Assembly: GCF_900129665.1 (NCBI RefSeq)
Contig: NZ_FQWL01000005.1
Coordinates: 124,001 to 188,000 of the forward strand
Length of the DNA stretch: 64,000 nucleotides
Direction: 5' to 3'
DNA from: Flagellimonas flava
Lineage (GTDB): Bacteria > Bacteroidota > Bacteroidia > Flavobacteriales > Flavobacteriaceae
The notes beneath the pieces are model-generated. The model was not told where the DNA came from. It ran no database searches and saw only the letters and a list, made by a program, of their open reading frames with translations. Positions 63,331-64,000 of the stretch are shown here, piece by piece; position 1 is the first letter of the stretch, and every line of letters starts with the position of its first letter. The position numbers and the translations under genes are program-made.

Positions 63331-64000
63331 ATGCATCCCAAAAAATATACCCTCCAAGATATCGCTGAACTCGCCCAAGTTTCCAGGGGCACTGTGGACA
63401 GGGTGGTAAATAATAGGGGCAAGGTTTCGGCAAAAGCCAAGGAGAAAGTAGAAAAAGTTTTAAAGGAAATAGATTATAAACCAAATCTAATTGCAAGGTC
63501 TTTGAAGCGGCATAAAAATCTTGCAATAGCTGTTGTGATACCACAGCACAATCAACATGATGTTTATTGGGACCAATGCGCCCAAGGAATTCAGGAAGCT
63601 GGCAAAAAATGGAGTCAGTTTGGAATTGAACTCAACTATTTTTACTATCAGAAAAGTAAGGAGAGTTTTGTAAAAACCCTTATGGAAGCATGGCAGACAG
63701 GTCCAAATGCAATTTTGATGGCGCCCATTTATTATGAAGAGTTAAAGTGGGTGTTTCCACAAATTGAACAGCTAGATATACCTATTGGATTTATAAATAC
63801 TCCTATTGAGGAGGTCGACTATTTGACCTTTGTAGGACAAGATTATAAGAAGAGCGGTAGGCTGGCGGCACAACTTATGGAAAATCTTATAAAATCCTAT
63901 CCACCACAGAAAATCCTGATTGCCCATATTGGCGTAGATACCGATCACGCAATTCATTTACATGACAAAGAGAAAGGTTTTAGGGAGTACTTCGCCGAAC
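63331..64000 (+). CDS. LacI-family transcription regulator (partial, runs off right edge)
   Basis: The frame opens at the ATG at 63331 and stays open to the window end, giving 223 residues. The N-terminal helix-turn-helix reads YTLQDIAELAQVSRGTVDRV, followed by the hinge KPNLIARSLKRHKNLAIAVV. A periplasmic-binding-protein-like sensor domain follows, with GQDYKKSGRLAAQLM. It should bind a sugar ligand and act on the palindrome between it and the symporter gene. The C-terminal part lies outside the window. Confidence 0.93.
   Translation, partial: MHPKKYTLQDIAELAQVSRGTVDRVVNNRGKVSAKAKEKVEKVLKEIDYKPNLIARSLKRHKNLAIAVVIPQHNQHDVYWDQCAQGIQEAGKKWSQFGIELNYFYYQKSKESFVKTLMEAWQTGPNAILMAPIYYEELKWVFPQIEQLDIPIGFINTPIEEVDYLTFVGQDYKKSGRLAAQLMENLIKSYPPQKILIAHIGVDTDHAIHLHDKEKGFREYFAE

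Noticed and set aside
63140..63544. 134-residue open frame on the minus strand across the symporter-LacI gap
   Set aside because: Its first half is antisense to the clear LacI helix-turn-helix region, and its second half lies in the promoter gap with no recognised domain.

Overview
The window looks like chromosomal DNA of a marine-type Flavobacteriaceae bacterium (Bacteroidota). The signs are SusC/SusD outer-membrane pairs, FecI/FecR-type regulation of TonB receptors, many lipoproteins, TAnnTTTG-type -7 promoter elements and almost no Shine-Dalgarno sequences. The genus cannot be fixed from the sequence alone. No rRNA, tRNA, CRISPR array, integrase or insertion sequence was seen.

Layout. (1) Positions 1-3548, minus strand: a GH63-like glycosidase lipoprotein and, 3 bases downstream, a large fusion protein (kinase domain, then M23 peptidase) that runs off the left edge. 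(2) 3858-16435, plus strand: a glycan-uptake locus with ECF sigma factor, FecR, SusC, SusD, terminator, GH31 glycosidase and a giant FG-GAP/ASPIC protein. (3) 16486-20321: a periplasmic molybdenum hydroxylase pair (IorB/IorA type) divergent from a 7-TM AraC regulator that carries a perfect 10-bp inverted repeat upstream. (4) 20398-37385: mixed housekeeping and accessory genes, namely an exonuclease-GIY-YIG fusion, aldose epimerase, M20 peptidase, CotH kinase, CBS-like synthase, FtsX permease, NamZ, fatty-acid hydroxylase, YkgJ, methyltransferase, metalloprotease, QueE, a HerA-like ATPase and an HxlR regulator beside a hydrolase. (5) 37458-39714: a Gfo/Idh/MocA oxidoreductase with a DUF1080 hydrolase, the signature of the 3-keto-glycoside route, behind a promoter whose spacer is a palindrome. 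(6) 41070-43471: a small lipoprotein, folD and ffh. (7) 43571-49541: a second ECF sigma/FecR/TonB-receptor unit, divergent from an acidic modular lipoprotein. (8) 49543-55950: argS, an unknown protein, an SDR-DUF2867 protein, a carboxypeptidase-regulatory-like protein, a 130-bp cloverleaf-like repeat and ctlX. (9) 56065-64000: an amino-sugar or sialic-acid-like catabolic locus with a FAD oxidoreductase, GHL10, GlcNAc 2-epimerase, DUF4434, SSS symporter and a divergent LacI regulator cut by the right edge.

How the parts work together. Regions 2 and 7 are two cell-surface signalling and uptake units in which a receptor should signal through FecR to its own ECF sigma factor. In region 7 the same 14-mer, 8-base spacer and 7-mer stands in front of both the divergent lipoprotein and FecR, which makes a shared ECF promoter likely and ties the lipoprotein to the receptor. 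This is the best candidate in the window for a little-described system. The right-hand locus probably imports and isomerises N-acylated hexosamines under LacI control. Its epimerase lacks a standard start codon for its conserved N-terminus.
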